Positions 23,930-34,873 are shown, numbered from the stretch's first letter. The stretch is DNA of 64,000 bases from Ypsolopha sequella (GCA_934047225.1 OW204012.1:15314001-15378000); one strand, 5' to 3'. Numbers and translations: made by a program. Notes: generated by a model from the letters alone, not told the origin.

Positions 23930-24430
23930 CGCTAAATAAGCAACTCGATGTGTGTCGGTACAAATATCAACGGAAACGACATTGAAATAATGTTCATTTC
24001 AGCGTGCCTTGAAAAGTGGCTGTTACGACAACCACTGCGTCTCCGGCTAGCGCAAAATAGGAGAAAATAATACTTTTCACATGGACGCCAAAAAATCTCT
24101 TTGTTCGCATCTCGTATCTATAGGGGGCATGTTCAGAATTTGTACGTCACTTCCGGTACGACTTTTTTTAATAAAGGATAATTTGACTTCCGATTATTGC
24201 GTTTTTTAAACGTTAGTTATTTGTTGATGATAAGTTAATGCTTATTTGATCGGAACAACAAAAATTATGATATGACCTCGTAAAGTCGTAAATGAATGCG
24301 CTGCCATCACTTGACATTTTATTATGATATCTATGGCCGCTATTGATTGTGGCCTCTGTGATTGAGAAAAGAGGCGGCATAAGTAGTATCCACTTAAACA
24401 TATGACGATTGTATCTCTGACACAACCCGC
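23930..24430 (+). mobile_element. Dispersed repeat pieces shared with 36289-36440 and 55930-56560
   Basis: The left part shares TGTGTCGGTACAAATATC and AGAAAATAATACTTTTCACA with 36289-36440. The right part shares the TTGTACGTCACTTCC, TTTATTTGAT and CTGACACAACCCGCTGCTTT blocks with 55930-56575. The composition suggests one longer old element. Confidence 0.55.
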
Positions 24431-24457
24431 TGCTTTTGTACTACACTGACACTAGAC

Positions 24458-24925
24458 CAGTAGCTGTATTTTTGAATCATTCGAATTTCAATTCGCATAC
24501 GAAAACTTGAAATCAGTATTTTTGAAAATTCTCTCCGTGAATTCTGCAACGAGTGGTCTGACCCACTCGTTTTTCGGTTTCTATTTTGAATTTGAATTGA
24601 ATTTGAATTTAAATCTACTAGTAGAAACTATGCAAGAATGACAAGAAGAAAATGTCGATGTCGATGCATCGATGAGACTGACATGACATTATAACTTTTT
24701 AATTTACGTTCCGTTCACCTCCATTCATTGCCGGTTTTTAAAATCAACGAAATATTGTTTTCCGGTTTTAATTTTTTCTGCGTGAAACAAAAACCGTTTA
24801 CAATGATTTCTAATGATTCAAAAATACGTAAAATCGTGACAAATCGAATTGAATTTCGCACGTGATTTTTTTTCGTGCGTGAATATATGATTCACGGCGA
24901 GTGATTCAAACAGATCTCCCAACCG
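24458..24925. mobile_element. TIR element, sister of 45547-45986
   Basis: Starts AGCTGTATTTTTGAATCATT and ends in a decayed GAGTGATTCAAACAG. The interior shares TCTCCGTGAATTCTGCAACG and GACATGACATTATAACTTTT with the second copy. Confidence 0.75.
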
Positions 24926-25195
24926 ATCGGTCGACCAGTCTAAAAAGCTTACAAACGCTATGGTCCCGCAGGATTCCTGTAACCCAACCCTTAGGTTAGT
25001 GCTTACTGAATGTTAACAGAAGCCCTGTATTATGTGACACGAAAACAAATACTGTATAGGGGCCTTTTATTTATACGTACACTCTCCCACACGGTGCTGT
25101 GGAACGCGGTAGTTCTTATTGCGTCCTCGTAGATGTTATTATCGTAAAAACAGCTATAATGTACAGGTGTACTACTATTTCTTTCTGAAAAGTTA

Positions 25196-25300
25196 CAAAT
25201 ATACTCACGCCTGTCTCCCAGAGGGGAAGGCAGAAACCATTGATTTCCATCTGCTACGATCCTAACACACTTTTGTAGCCACATCCATGAATTTATTTAA
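25196..25300 (-). mobile_element. LINE tail family B fragment
   Basis: ACTCACGCCTGTCTCCCAGA and CCATCTGCTACGATCCTAAC are the reverse complement of the family B 3' end. Confidence 0.7.
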
Positions 25301-25509
25301 TAAAAGCTATGATCTTGTAAAAGTTTGGTAATAAATGAAACGCGGAATCAATTTTTTATTGACAACAGATTTTTGTTTTAATGGAACCGTTATTAGAAAC
25401 AAAATGAAAAACATGCTGGCTGGTTAGAACACAGGTAAATCGACAGTCAAATTATGCAACTTTACACATTACTCGCAACTTATACAAGCGCTTTAACTTC
25501 TTTTTATTC

Positions 25510-25904
25510 TTAAGAGCGCACCGAGCTTTTTACACAGTCAAACACATTTTTATAACCCTTGTTTGTAGTAGTAAACAATTAAATTAAAATCTAAAGAAAC
25601 ATATTGGTACTATTGGGTATATATACTAGACTGTATACACGATGGAAACACAATTTGATAAAAATGGTTCAATAGAATAAATTCGCAAAGTTACCTATAC
25701 TAATAAGTAATTTGAAATTATGATTCATTTACAAAGCTCATAGATGACTGGAGCGTTTATACACGATAGTTTTTTATTCAAGAACAATATAATGAAAATA
25801 AAAACGAAAACCCTTGAAAAAGTGCAAAAGTTTAGTTATTATCTTTACTCTTTATACTTAAAGAAAAAGACAGAGACAAAGGCAAATGCTCGGTGCGCCT
25901 TTAA
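25510..25904 (-). mobile_element. TTAA-ended element family G, inverted copy
   Basis: TTAAGAGCGCACCGAGC at the left and a GCTCGGTGCGCCTTTAA right end match the 20334-20761 copy in reverse. About 395 bp. Confidence 0.88.
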
Positions 25905-25979
25905 AGAAATAAACCCTCATAAAACGTGATGTCATTGCCCTGGCGTTTGCAAAAGTTTTTTCTTTTCTAGCCGCCTTGA

Positions 25980-26245
25980 CCACCTCTGTAGCCGAGTGGT
26001 AGACCGCTCGCCTACTAATCCAGAGGTCGTGGGTTCAATCCCCGCGGTGCACATTCATTTGTATTCGGTCTGTAAGCTTCGGAGCTGTTAGTCCATTGAT
26101 AGAGGGCTTACCACCCATCACATTTGCGACGTAATAATCGTTGTTGAAAAGCGGGTTCACACTTGGGGCACCACTGACACTCCTTCGGGGATTCATGTCG
26201 TGCCGATATGTTTTCAAACCGAGGAAATAAACCCATTTCCGATGT
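25980..26245 (+). mobile_element. tRNA-derived SINE
   Basis: A-box TAGCCGAGTGG and B-box GGTTCAATCCC stand about 35 bp apart, as in a tRNA. The 5' and 3' acceptor strands pair only partly (CACC with GGTG), so it is not a clean tRNA gene. The body runs on for about 180 bp without an ORF. Confidence 0.6.
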
Positions 26246-26365
26246 ACATAACAATCTACTATTATCCCCTGATTCTACACAATTTATAGTTATTATTTAA
26301 TTTTCTTTTCAATCCACCATTGCATAATAGATGATTTCCAATTTTGCGAAAGCAGTACCCTAGAC

Positions 26366-27087
26366 CAGGGGTCTCCAAACTTTTTAGCGTAAGGGCCACA
26401 CTGATTCCTCCACTTAGTCCTGAGGGCCAAGACTGTAATAGCTCATGATTCCAAAATACTGTAGTTTTGACGCGCAAATTTTCGTGTTGGGACTAGCCGG
26501 ACAGTGAGATATTATATCTTCTGCAGTTCGCAATTTTGGTGGGTATTTCGGGCAAGAAGTTAGTCGAAGCGCGTGCTGTGCGCAGACCTTGATATATGTA
26601 GGGTTATAAATACCATCTTTATAATAACACCACTTTTAGACAAGAACGCATGATAACGTTTCTCTTAATATCGCTTATGAGTTTTGATATATCATAAATA
26701 ACATAACGTTATTATTATAAAATTTTGTGAATTTTAAATAAACTAATAGGAGGCTAGAACCCGGACATGTACGGCCAGCGACCGCGGGCCGAATTGGTGG
26801 TGCTCGTGTTAGGATATAGGTATTCCAGTAAAATGCAGAGTTTAACGATCCAAATAATATACTATTTATTCATCGTTATTTTATCAGGAAAGGTGTGTCA
26901 CGTATAGCTCGCTGAAGGCGCAGGCAGTAATAGAGGAACTATCCAACCAAGGGACTTTTAGTCAAGTGGTTGAAGTGGCTTGTTCATAAAAACAAATATT
27001 AACAAGTAAGAAAGAGACAGAATATAGTGTTGAAATGATATTGATCGGGCCGGTCTTGTCCCGCGGGCCATAGTTTGGAGACCCCTG
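26366..27087. mobile_element. Non-autonomous hAT-type transposon with perfect 8-bp target duplication
   Basis: Ends CAGGGGTCTCCAAACT and AGTTTGGAGACCCCTG (the left TIR as reverse complement of the right). The 8-bp sequence CCCTAGAC flanks both sides (26358-26365 and 27088-27095). Length 722 bp with no transposase ORF. An 8-bp duplication with a CAG.G start is standard for the hAT superfamily. Confidence 0.92.
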
Positions 27088-27099
27088 CCCTAGACGGTA

Positions 27100-28044
27100 T
27101 CAATTAGGCCAAGTATAAGGGTTTATTATAATTTATACTACTTATTTATCATGTAAGGCATTATGACAGGTGGTATTTTGTGGCGTGTCTACTGTAAATT
27201 GGTATAATTTGGGTCGTAGAGCTACTGTTTCAAGATAATTTGGGCTTCTTTAAAATTAAACAGGATCAGATAATTTCCATTCGATCCCCATAATTATTTG
27301 AATGCTATGATTTAATTTACTGTAAGCCTTGTAAAAGAGTTCTTCGACATTCGATCTTCTAACAAAATATAATAAATAAAGCCCAAAACATAACTTTTAT
27401 ACATATTTTCAATGGTATTATGGTAGCTTCGAAGTAAGTTTTTTTAGGGATTTACAGCTAACTCCATGATTATGGAAAATCCAATTATTTTGAAGCCATT
27501 AAAAATATGTTTTTGGATATAGCAAACTATTTGTATAAATTTTTCTCAGATGGACGTTGTATTTTGGGGATTATAATTATTTCTTGAGACCTTGTAACAA
27601 ATGCGAAGAGTCGACTCTTAAGGGAAGTATTTTTTGAAATGACAGATAGGTTATTCATAAATGACAGATAGGTAAATCATAAATGATAGATAGGTAAATC
27701 ATAAATGATAGATAGGTAAATCATAAATGACAGATAGGTAAATCATAAATGATAGATAGGTAAATCATAAATAATATTCCGCACTTTCTTTCTTAAAGAA
27801 AAGTGTGAATTCTAACATCTATGTAATGTCGGATTGCAAAAAAATCGGTTCTAGCACCTTTCGGATGCGGCATTGTGTAAGAAATAAATGCATAAGTTTA
27901 GTATTTTTTGTTACGAATCTCAGGTAGTTTACTACGATTTTAAGTATCGATCGAAATTCATAATTGAACTTTTAATCTTTCTTGACGGCTATTCTGGCAT
28001 TAATATTAGATTTTTTTTTACCGTGTGTTACTATGGCTGAATTA
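27100..28044. other. Gene-free stretch with a 22-bp minisatellite at 27637-27772
   Basis: A 22-bp unit AAATGATAGATAGGTAAATC plus AT repeats about six times at 27637-27772. Otherwise AT-rich with no supported gene. Confidence 0.7.
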
Positions 28045-28136
28045 GAATGACTGAGGACCGCCAAGAGTGGCGTAATATTGGGGAGGCCTACGTCCAGCAG
28101 TGGACGAATACGGGCTGATGGATGGATGGATGGATG
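28045..28136 (+). mobile_element. LINE tail family A, in-frame C-terminus
   Basis: Reads TEDRQEWRNIGEAYVQQWTN and then TG-stop, followed by GATGGATGGATGGATG. This is the least damaged copy of the family A protein end in the window. Confidence 0.8.
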
Positions 28137-28866
28137 TTACTATTTTATTTTCATGGCAATATATGAACAAGAATTATTTTCTTTACATGTTATTTTAACC
28201 TTTATGATACTCGTATATTCTTTAAACGTGACCGGCGTAAATATTGGTCCAGTATTTTTGATTGAGTAAATACCAAACAGTATAGATGTCAAATTGTCAG
28301 GAATTCATTCATTAAACCTATACGTCAAACTTGACACATTTCGGTGGATATAATCGTTTTCGCAAGGTGTAATTCGAGTCTTATACCTGCTTTCTCTTTG
28401 TTCAGAATTCGATTCCCAGCAATGACGCTTTCTTTTCAAAGGGTTGCCCTTTTCCCATAGGACCTTGGACGAATAAACCAGCGTAGGATGAAAGGTGCTT
28501 TTGTGCTACATTGATTTTGTATGCGTTAAATCGCTGTACAAAATTTTTGATAGAAATATTCGTCTTGATGAGTTTTTTTTTTCCTAAGCTTTTGGTTTAT
28601 TGTCTATGAATTTTTGCGGTCTTAGTGTTTTGGGTGGTCGGTTCGATTTGCTTCTTTGTCGGCGTTTTTTGTTTCCAGATTGTGGGTTTTAAGTCTTTTG
28701 TCCCTAAATTGTTTATCCGAAATTGTATAAACATCTGTGGCCTTTTACTAGTTGATTTTATCGTAACAAAATGTAACATGGACTTTGTATTTCTAGACAG
28801 CGTGTAAGTGAAAACAAAACAGTGCAATAACGAAAACAAATTATTCAATCCCGACAAAGTGATAAA
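28137..28866. other. Region upstream of the first coding exon (possible promoter and 5' UTR)
   Basis: No repeat was recognised here except a T-run near 28570. A GTAAGT at 28804-28809 could be a donor for a 5' UTR intron, but no partner was identified. The transcription start is not determinable from sequence alone. Confidence 0.35.
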
Positions 28867-28942
28867 ATGGACTTCAGAACCCGCCCCCAAAAACGGTGAT
28901 GCATTCAAAATGTTACATCGACAAATCAAGGCAAAAAGCTGA
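28867..28942 (+). promoter_or_regulatory. Two consecutive 10-codon upstream ORFs
   Basis: ATG at 28867 opens MDFRTRPQKR with its stop at 28897-28899. ATG at 28910 opens MLHRQIKAKS with its stop at 28940-28942, five bases before the main ATG at 28948. The first stop is also in frame with the main ORF, so 28948 is the first possible start for the long frame if these bases are in the mRNA. Confidence 0.5.
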
Positions 28943-28947
28943 CAAAT

Positions 28948-29352
28948 ATGGCGCTACGCCACGACTTCTCAACCATGGAACAGCACTTCCTACCGGCAGA
29001 TCCTCCGCCGATATCCGACCTGGATTACCAACCGAAAACTGACCTGGCAACAGAATACTTCAACACGTTCAACCAGATATGCGAAAACTACCGTCCTGAG
29101 ACGTCAGACGTCAATCTTCGGCAAACTTCGGACAGTGTTCGGCTATCCTCGGAGATACTCGACGGGGTGCGTTCAGAATATGTGTCTACGGACTTTGTTG
29201 GCGCTGAGAAGGTGTTTTTAAGTGGGAAAGATGATCAGATATTCCAGTTTGGTCAGCCTGACGCGTCGGCGTTGCTGAGGCATAGGGCCAGGAGAAGATA
29301 CAATGAGGAGCATGGACTGCAGCCGCCGCCGGCCACTAGTCAGGAGAGTGGG
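28948..29352 (+). CDS. First coding exon, probably of da (N-terminal 135 residues)
   Basis: The frame from ATG 28948 runs 135 codons and ends at a strong donor (G|GTGAGT at 29353) with phase 0. An in-frame TGA at 28897 precedes the ATG. Balanced codon use, and little low-complexity sequence, make it a credible coding exon. The product starts MALRHDFSTMEQHFLPADPP, contains EYFNTFNQICENYRPE near residues 37-52, and has a basic patch LRHRARRRYNEEHG near residues 111-124. I do not recognise a domain. Fly Da begins differently, although F..CFNKI in fly Da and TFNQICEN here are loosely alike. The next coding exon found on this strand, at 47245, begins in phase 0, which is compatible. It may be the lepidopteran Da N-terminus, an alternative first exon, or the start of a separate upstream gene whose other exons are not visible. 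Confidence 0.6.
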
Positions 29353-29371
29353 GTGAGTTTCATTGCTTTTT

Positions 29372-30030
29372 AGGGTTCCGTAGTCAACAACAAGGAACTA
29401 TTATAGTTTCGCCATGTCCGTCTGTCTGTCTGTCCGCGGTTTAGCTTAGAGACTATTAGTACTAGAAAGCTGTAATTTGGCATAGATATACATATTTATT
29501 ACGTGGTACCGTAAAATTTTAAAAAGATTTTTTTTAGGGTACCTCCCCTACACGTAAAGTGGGGATGATTTTTTTTCTCGTTTATCTCCTAGTATGGGGT
29601 GCCGTTGGATAGGTAATTTAAAAATATTGGGGGTGTGACAAGACCATTTTTCAATCCAGGGTTCTGTTTGCAAAATATTAAGCTTAAAAGTGTTAATTTT
29701 TGTTAGAGTGTCCCCCCCCCCCTGCCGGCGAAACAGTTGTATTTGGAGACGTGAAAAAAATCACGGCAGTAGTATACACAACGAAATTAAAAGGAAAACT
29801 ATCACAGCTAAGTAGGCTTTACAAGTTAACGAGTACAGATCGCGCCAAACTTTTAGTCTCCTCTAAACACGGGGCGATTCGCATCAGCAGGAACAAAATG
29901 TATGGGCCGTTCTTGAGAAGAGCAACTTCCGATTGTACTAGAAGTTTTGGGGCGATTTGTATTATTATTATAGATAATGGTACGGAACCCTTCGTGCGCG
30001 AGTCCGACTCGCACTTGGCCGTTTGTTTTT
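29372..30030 (-). mobile_element. GGGTTCCGTA-family repeat, long form
   Basis: TAGGGTTCCGTAGTCAACAA at one end and ACGGAACCCTTCGTGCGCGA plus CGACTCGCACTTGGCCG at the other. A close copy lies at 41602-42220 in the same orientation. The 115-codon and 86-codon ORFs inside are chance frames. A C12 run is at about 29712-29722. Confidence 0.8.
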
Positions 30031-30782
30031 TGTTTGAGAGCTTGTGACCAGAGAAATGAAGCACTTTGGACAAGCTCAACTTTCACACAGTTGTAATTCT
30101 TTGTTATCTAAACAAGAAAACCAAGGTCTGGCGGAGGTCAGTTGCCTGCTAGATGGTACCTATGACGCTTTAAAAATAATACAATATCGCCCCCCCCCCC
30201 CCTAAAAATTACATAATGTATTCATACTGAACAAATTTTGCAAAGACGCTATAAAAGCTTAATTAACATTAAACTATTGCCGCGCAATGCCATATGGCAC
30301 ATTAATAATATGACATTCATTTAATTATTTTCCTTATTTATTAATAGTCATCAGTCGAATAATGACGGCCCCATACCGTAGGCCGAAATATATCGAGTAA
30401 GATATAAATAAATAAAGCTTAAAAAAGCCCAACATAATATATTTATTAACATTAATTTAATACATATTATTCAAAAATAAGAAAAACAATCATAAGTTGT
30501 GCGTTTGGGAACGAAATCCGTCGCATCAACCTTAAGAATATTTTTACGTTTTTTTGTTGGTTACTAATTTTGAAAACCTGCTGTGAACTTTGTATTATTT
30601 GCTTATAATTTTTTTTTATTTAAATATACCTGTCTTTTACATACGTATAAATATTAACTTGACTTAACTATTTCTTTGAAAAATAAAAATTGTTTGAAGT
30701 TTTTGGTTCAAACTGTTTTTTTTTTTTAATAATTTTTAAGGAACTTACGTGCACCACGTAACTAAAAAATTAGCTAATAATA
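30031..30782. other. Gene-free AT-rich stretch
   Basis: Contains a C-run at about 30189-30202. No supported gene or repeat structure. Confidence 0.5.
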
Positions 30783-30957
30783 GAACCTCCAAACCCATTG
30801 GCAGTTTCCTACAATTGAACCTCCAAACCTCTTGGCAGTTTCCTACAATTGAACCTCCAAACCCCTTGGCAGTTTGCTACAATTGAACCTCCAAACCCCT
30901 TGGCAGTTTCCTACAATTGAACCTCCAAACTCCTTGGCAGTTTTCTACAATTCTACC
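30783..30957 (+). repeat. 34-bp tandem repeat, 5 copies
   Basis: The unit GAACCTCCAAACCCCTTGGC plus AGTTTCCTACAATT recurs with single-base changes. Confidence 0.92.
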
Positions 30958-31205
30958 TATCACAACATCTTTGGCGCAACATAGTGCGCGCCCACGCTAA
31001 ATGGAATCATTGCAAGCAATTATATAAAACTAGTCTATTAATAACCAAAAAAACATGGCACGCTCCAACGTTAGATATTAATAGATTTCGGATGTGTTAC
31101 ATAGTAAATAGTTGTGGTGCACTGTTACGATGTACTGCTTTCGGAATCGTAAATATTGAACTTGTTGCTAAGAGCTTGGTCTAAGGATCCCTAATGAAGC
31201 TTATG

Positions 31206-31948
31206 TTAAGGCGATATGTAAAAGTTTTAGCGTCCCTGTTACTCCATATGCGAAAAAAACCCTCAGTGCGAGAGGGACGGATTCGTGGAAAAATAGCAAA
31301 AAGTCGGTTTTTTATTAATATAAAATGTACTAAAGTTGCTATCAAAATTTCGTTTAACCAGGTCCTATTCTGTATCTTAGGTTGTCAACTGGACAGGGTG
31401 CCTATCGTCAAAAACTTACATAAAAACTTTACATTCAATATTGCCTTTAGTGGGTATCGGACTATTTACGAACTGTGTCGTCACTTCAAGTGCGAACATA
31501 TCCTTAGATAATCGGAATTCGATAGTATATCTATGTTTTTGATGATAGGCACCCCGTCTAGTTGGCAACTAGAGATACATAATAGGCCCGCAGCCCCCCT
31601 ATTCTGTATCTTTAGTTGCCAACTGTACTAGGTGCATATCATCAAAATCATAGATAAAAACTGAAATTTCAAAATTGCCTTTAGTGGGTATTGAACTATT
31701 AACAATCTGTGTCGTCACTTCAAGTGCGAACATATCCTTAGGAAATCGGAATTCGATAGTATATTTATGTTTTTGATGATAGGCACCCAGAAGGCAACTA
31801 GAGATACATAATAGGCCCGCAGGTCCTAGAAACCGCTAAAACCCATCTTATAAAATATAATTGCAGTCCATATGTCATTCTAAATTGTCAGACCAGGAGA
31901 AAAGGACCTCATTTAAATAAATATTTTTCTCCAATTGCGTTTAGCGCC
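31206..31948 (-). mobile_element. TTAA family T element, minus orientation, split by foldback insertions
   Basis: 31206-31366 and 31835-31948 together match the family T order in reverse (GCAGTGCGAGAGGGA-like, AACCAGGTCC, then AAACCC.TCT, CTCCAATTGCGTTT). The sequence between them is foreign foldback DNA. The outer left end is cut short just before the next family T element. Confidence 0.75.
31367..31834. mobile_element. Two tandem foldback copies nested in a TTAA element
   Basis: Two adjacent copies (about 31367-31597 and 31605-31830) of the family seen at 11413-11635. Each is bounded by TATTCTGTATCTTTAGTTG-like and CAACTAGAGATACATAATAG ends and shares CACTTCAAGTGCGAACATAT. Confidence 0.8.
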
Positions 31949-32355
31949 TTAAGGCGCTACGAAAAAAAATCGACACTTTAAGAACTTGCATATCTACTTC
32001 AGTAAATATTGTATTATTTTGATAAAATAGTATATTATTTTTGGAATCTTTTTCTAGGGATCTGTAAAACAGAAACGCGATTAGAGAAATTTGGCTCGAT
32101 AAAAATATATATTGAAATGAGGTCTTTTTGGACACCAATTCTCCTGGTTTGACAATTTGGTATGACATATTTACTGCAATTATATTTTGTTAGATGGGTT
32201 TTAACGGTATCTAGGACCTGGTTAAACGAAATTTTGATAGCAACTTTAGAACATAATATTTATATTAATAAAAAACCGACCTTTTGCTATTTTCACTGAG
32301 GGTTTTTTCGCATATGGAGTAACAGGGACGCTAAAACTTTAACATATTGCCTTAA
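31949..32355 (+). mobile_element. TTAA family T element
   Basis: Runs from TTAAGGCGCTACG to ATTGCCTTAA, 407 bp. Interior matches 50278-50731 closely, including GATCTGTAAAACAGAAACGC and CATATGGAGTAACAGGGACG. Confidence 0.87.
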
Positions 32356-32392
32356 TGTACTTTCAGGGTGCGGTGCGGAAACTTGCTGATTT

Positions 32393-33036
32393 AAAAGGTC
32401 TTTAAAGGAAAAAGTAGTAGAGATATCATTATTTATTTATTTACTTTAATTAAAACGGACAAACCAATTACAATAATTAAAGATAGTAACACAAACACAA
32501 AATAGTACAATCAACTAATAGTAGTTTATGTTACTAGGGCGAAAAGGAATAAATTACGAGGACGATTTAAAACACGAGCGTAGCGAGTGTTTTAAACGTA
32601 ACCGAGTAATTTATTGCTTTTACGCCCGTGTATCATACTACGTTTTTCAATGCATAGTGTGAGGAAATGAAAATAAATATAATCTTGTGAACTTTAAATT
32701 ATAATTGGCTCAAAAGGACTGTATCCAGAGCCGTTAAACAGTGGAAAAAAAAGTATAACATCTATGGTACACAGGAAAGGCTGCAGGTTAGCCAACCATT
32801 GCAAAAAAAATAAAAAATAAAAAAATAATAATAAAGCCCTAGGGCAAAATAATCGACTTTCTGTTCGGTTTTGATGCATAAAAAGTGGGCCTTTACGAGC
32901 ACATGCATTGAAAAGGTCTTTAAAGGAAAAAGTAGTAGAGATATCATTATTTATTTATTTACTTTAATTAAAACGGACAAACCAATAACAATAATTAAAG
33001 ATAGTAACACAAACACAAAATAGTACAATCAACTAA
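32393..33036. mobile_element. Repeat X (inverted) flanked by a 126-bp direct duplication
   Basis: AAAAGGTCTTTAAAGGAAAA and the next 106 bases (32393-32518) recur almost exactly at 32911-33036. Between them, 32519-32910 is the reverse complement of repeat X at 12050-12430. Confidence 0.85.
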
Positions 33037-33050
33037 AATAAATAATAATA

Positions 33051-33323
33051 TCACATAAAGTCAGAAACAGTCCTTCTCACAAAAACACAAACACTCTGAC
33101 AATATTTTCTGCCAGCAAACAGATCACAGTCCTGATTGGCGTTTAGAAGAGCGTTGAGGGAGAGAAGAGTACCCGGTATAGGCGAGTTAAATTTAATTTG
33201 TCTTGAATATATCATCTGAATTTTTTCATTACATAGTTTTAAAAATTTGATCGGTGAAATGACGGCCCTTATTGTCAATGCATTGAAATCAGCAAGTTTC
33301 CTCGACGCACTCTGTATAATCAC
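33051..33323 (-). CDS. Unrecognised 90-codon ORF, probably LINE-derived
   Basis: The frame has protein-like composition (ends SVCVFVRRTVSDFM) and sits directly beside LINE reverse-transcriptase debris on the same strand. I cannot assign a domain. It may be part of the same retrotransposon or an unrelated relic. Confidence 0.3.
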   Translation of the reverse strand: MIIQSASRKLADFNALTIRAVISPIKFLKLCNEKIQMIYSRQIKFNSPIPGTLLSLNALLNANQDCDLFAGRKYCQSVCVFVRRTVSDFM

Positions 33324-33360
33324 TATCGAGGCGGCTTCTTCAAATTTGTGATCCGCATGT

Positions 33361-33657
33361 CTTCTTCTTAGCGTGTCGATGGCATCAAACTATTATTATT
33401 TTAAACCTTTCCGGACCAGAAAGAGGCCACTTTTATGGCTCTGTCGTTGGCCTCAAAAAGATCGGTCATCGTGCAGGTGGTCGGGCACGATGGACATGAC
33501 ATGACGTGAGCCATGGTTTGCTGGGTGGCTCCGCAATCGCAGCTCCCGTTATTTGAGAAGCCCCATTTGAAAAGGTTGTGTCTGCAGCGGCCAACCTGGG
33601 TGCGCAGGCGGTTAAGCGTTTTCCAAATAGGCCACGGGTATTTGTTCCCAGGTGCCA
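33361..33657 (-). pseudogene. LINE reverse-transcriptase C-terminus, 5'-truncated copy
   Basis: The minus strand reads APGNKYPWPIWKTLNRLRTQ through the cysteine/histidine segment SCDCGATQQTMAHVMSCPSC to FWSGKV-stop, then a short 3' UTR ending TCGACACGCTAAGAAGAAG. The protein and UTR are the same as in the plus-strand copy at 42614-42927. The C..C..H..C arrangement and the position at the end of the ORF fit the C-terminal domain of Jockey/R1-like LINE polyproteins. Truncation at about 33657 is typical of target-primed reverse transcription. Confidence 0.85.
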
Positions 33658-33668
33658 GCATGTATATA

Positions 33669-34873
33669 CGAGGGTGAATCCAAAAGTTCTAAGCCCGACC
33701 GTGAAAATGAAAGAAAAGTGGGTTCAAAATTCGTTCAAAGGTCGTCAAAATAGTCATTAACTGCGACTATCACTTCTTCTCTAGTCGAATATTTTGATCC
33801 CACCAAGTGTTTTTTTAAATTTGGAAAGAGATGATAGTCAGAGGGGGCTAAATGCGGCCAATAAGGTGGGTGAGGCAGCAACTCGTAACCACATTCATGG
33901 ATCACAGCCATCGTTTCAACCGAAGTGTGAACTCGTGCATTGTCTTGAAGAAACAAAACTCTCTTACGCAACATCCCCGGCCGTTTTTCTTTTATTTTTT
34001 CGCGAAGTTTTCGTAATAGGTTACAATAATAGCGTGAATTTATAGTTTCACCTTTAGGTAAATAATCCAATAAAATAACTCCCTTCGAATCCCGAAAAAC
34101 AGATGCCATGACTTTGTTGGCTGACAAAACGCACTTGGCCTTTTTCGGCGTGGGTGAGCCAGATCTTTTCCGTTTGGATTGCTGTTTTGTTTCAGGAGTA
34201 TGGTGATGAACCCAGCTTTCATCCATGGTAACAAAACGAGACATAAAATCCTCAGCATCTGCCTCAAAAAGTTCCAAACAGTCACGCGAAATTGTGAATC
34301 GAACTCGTTTTTGGTCAGCTGAAAGAAATCTTGGGACCCAGCGAGCAGAAACCTTACGGAACCCCAATTCTACAGTTATAATGTTTTGCACTCGGCCATA
34401 ACTGATGCCTGTCATCTCAGGTATCCTACTAATGGTCAATCGTCGGTCTCCTAGGATGAGATCACAAATTTTGTCAGTGTTTTCGTTAGTGGTAGACGTT
34501 GAAGGCCTTCCGCTCCTTGGGTCATCTTCAATGGTCTCCCGACCGCGTTTAAATTCAGCTACCCACTTTTTGACAGTGGAATACGATGGAGCAGATTCCC
34601 CTAATGTTGTTTCCATATCTTAATGAATCTCTTTAGGTGAAAGACCTTTTTTATTGAGGTACTTAATCACAGCACGGTGTTAAATTTTCTCCATTGTGAA
34701 AAATCCCGTCAGACTGCGTTAAACAAAATATCACAAAAAAATAATAGCTTGCAGTATCGAACTTCAACTTCACACAATCAATCACGAAAAAACATACTAA
34801 CAAATGACGGTAGATTTACAAAGATTTGATACCTCTTTGTAGGTCGGGCTTAGAACTTTTGGATTCACCCTCG
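33669..34873 (-). mobile_element. Mariner transposon with intact terminal inverted repeats
   Basis: 1205 bp. Both ends begin CGAGGGTGAATCCAAAAGTT and the inverted repeats are identical for 32 bp. TA dinucleotides flank (33667-33668 and 34874-34875). It contains the transposase frame at 33735-34616. It lies about 10 bp beyond the truncated end of the LINE copy at 33361-33657. Confidence 0.95.
33735..34616 (-). pseudogene. Mariner transposase (DD34D), damaged N-terminus and short C-terminus
   Basis: The 293-codon frame holds a complete mariner catalytic triad: D132 in TMDESWVHHH, D225 in LFLQDNARVHTS and D260 in HLAPSDYHLF, with exactly 34 residues between the last two. It also has the HTH linker KKWVAEFKRGRE and a GRPST segment. 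Immediately upstream in the same frame the expected N-terminus is readable but broken by two TAA codons (after MEKI and after SPKEIH), so the true start is lost. The C-terminus stops at DYFDDL, shorter than the roughly 345 residues usual for mariner transposases. The enzyme would cut and paste the element at TA sites. This copy is probably inactive, but its TIRs could still be mobilised in trans. Confidence 0.93.

Noticed and set aside
25980..26060. Functional tRNA gene
   Set aside because: A and B boxes are good but the acceptor stem does not pair over 7 bp and the sequence continues as a SINE body. No terminator T-run follows directly.
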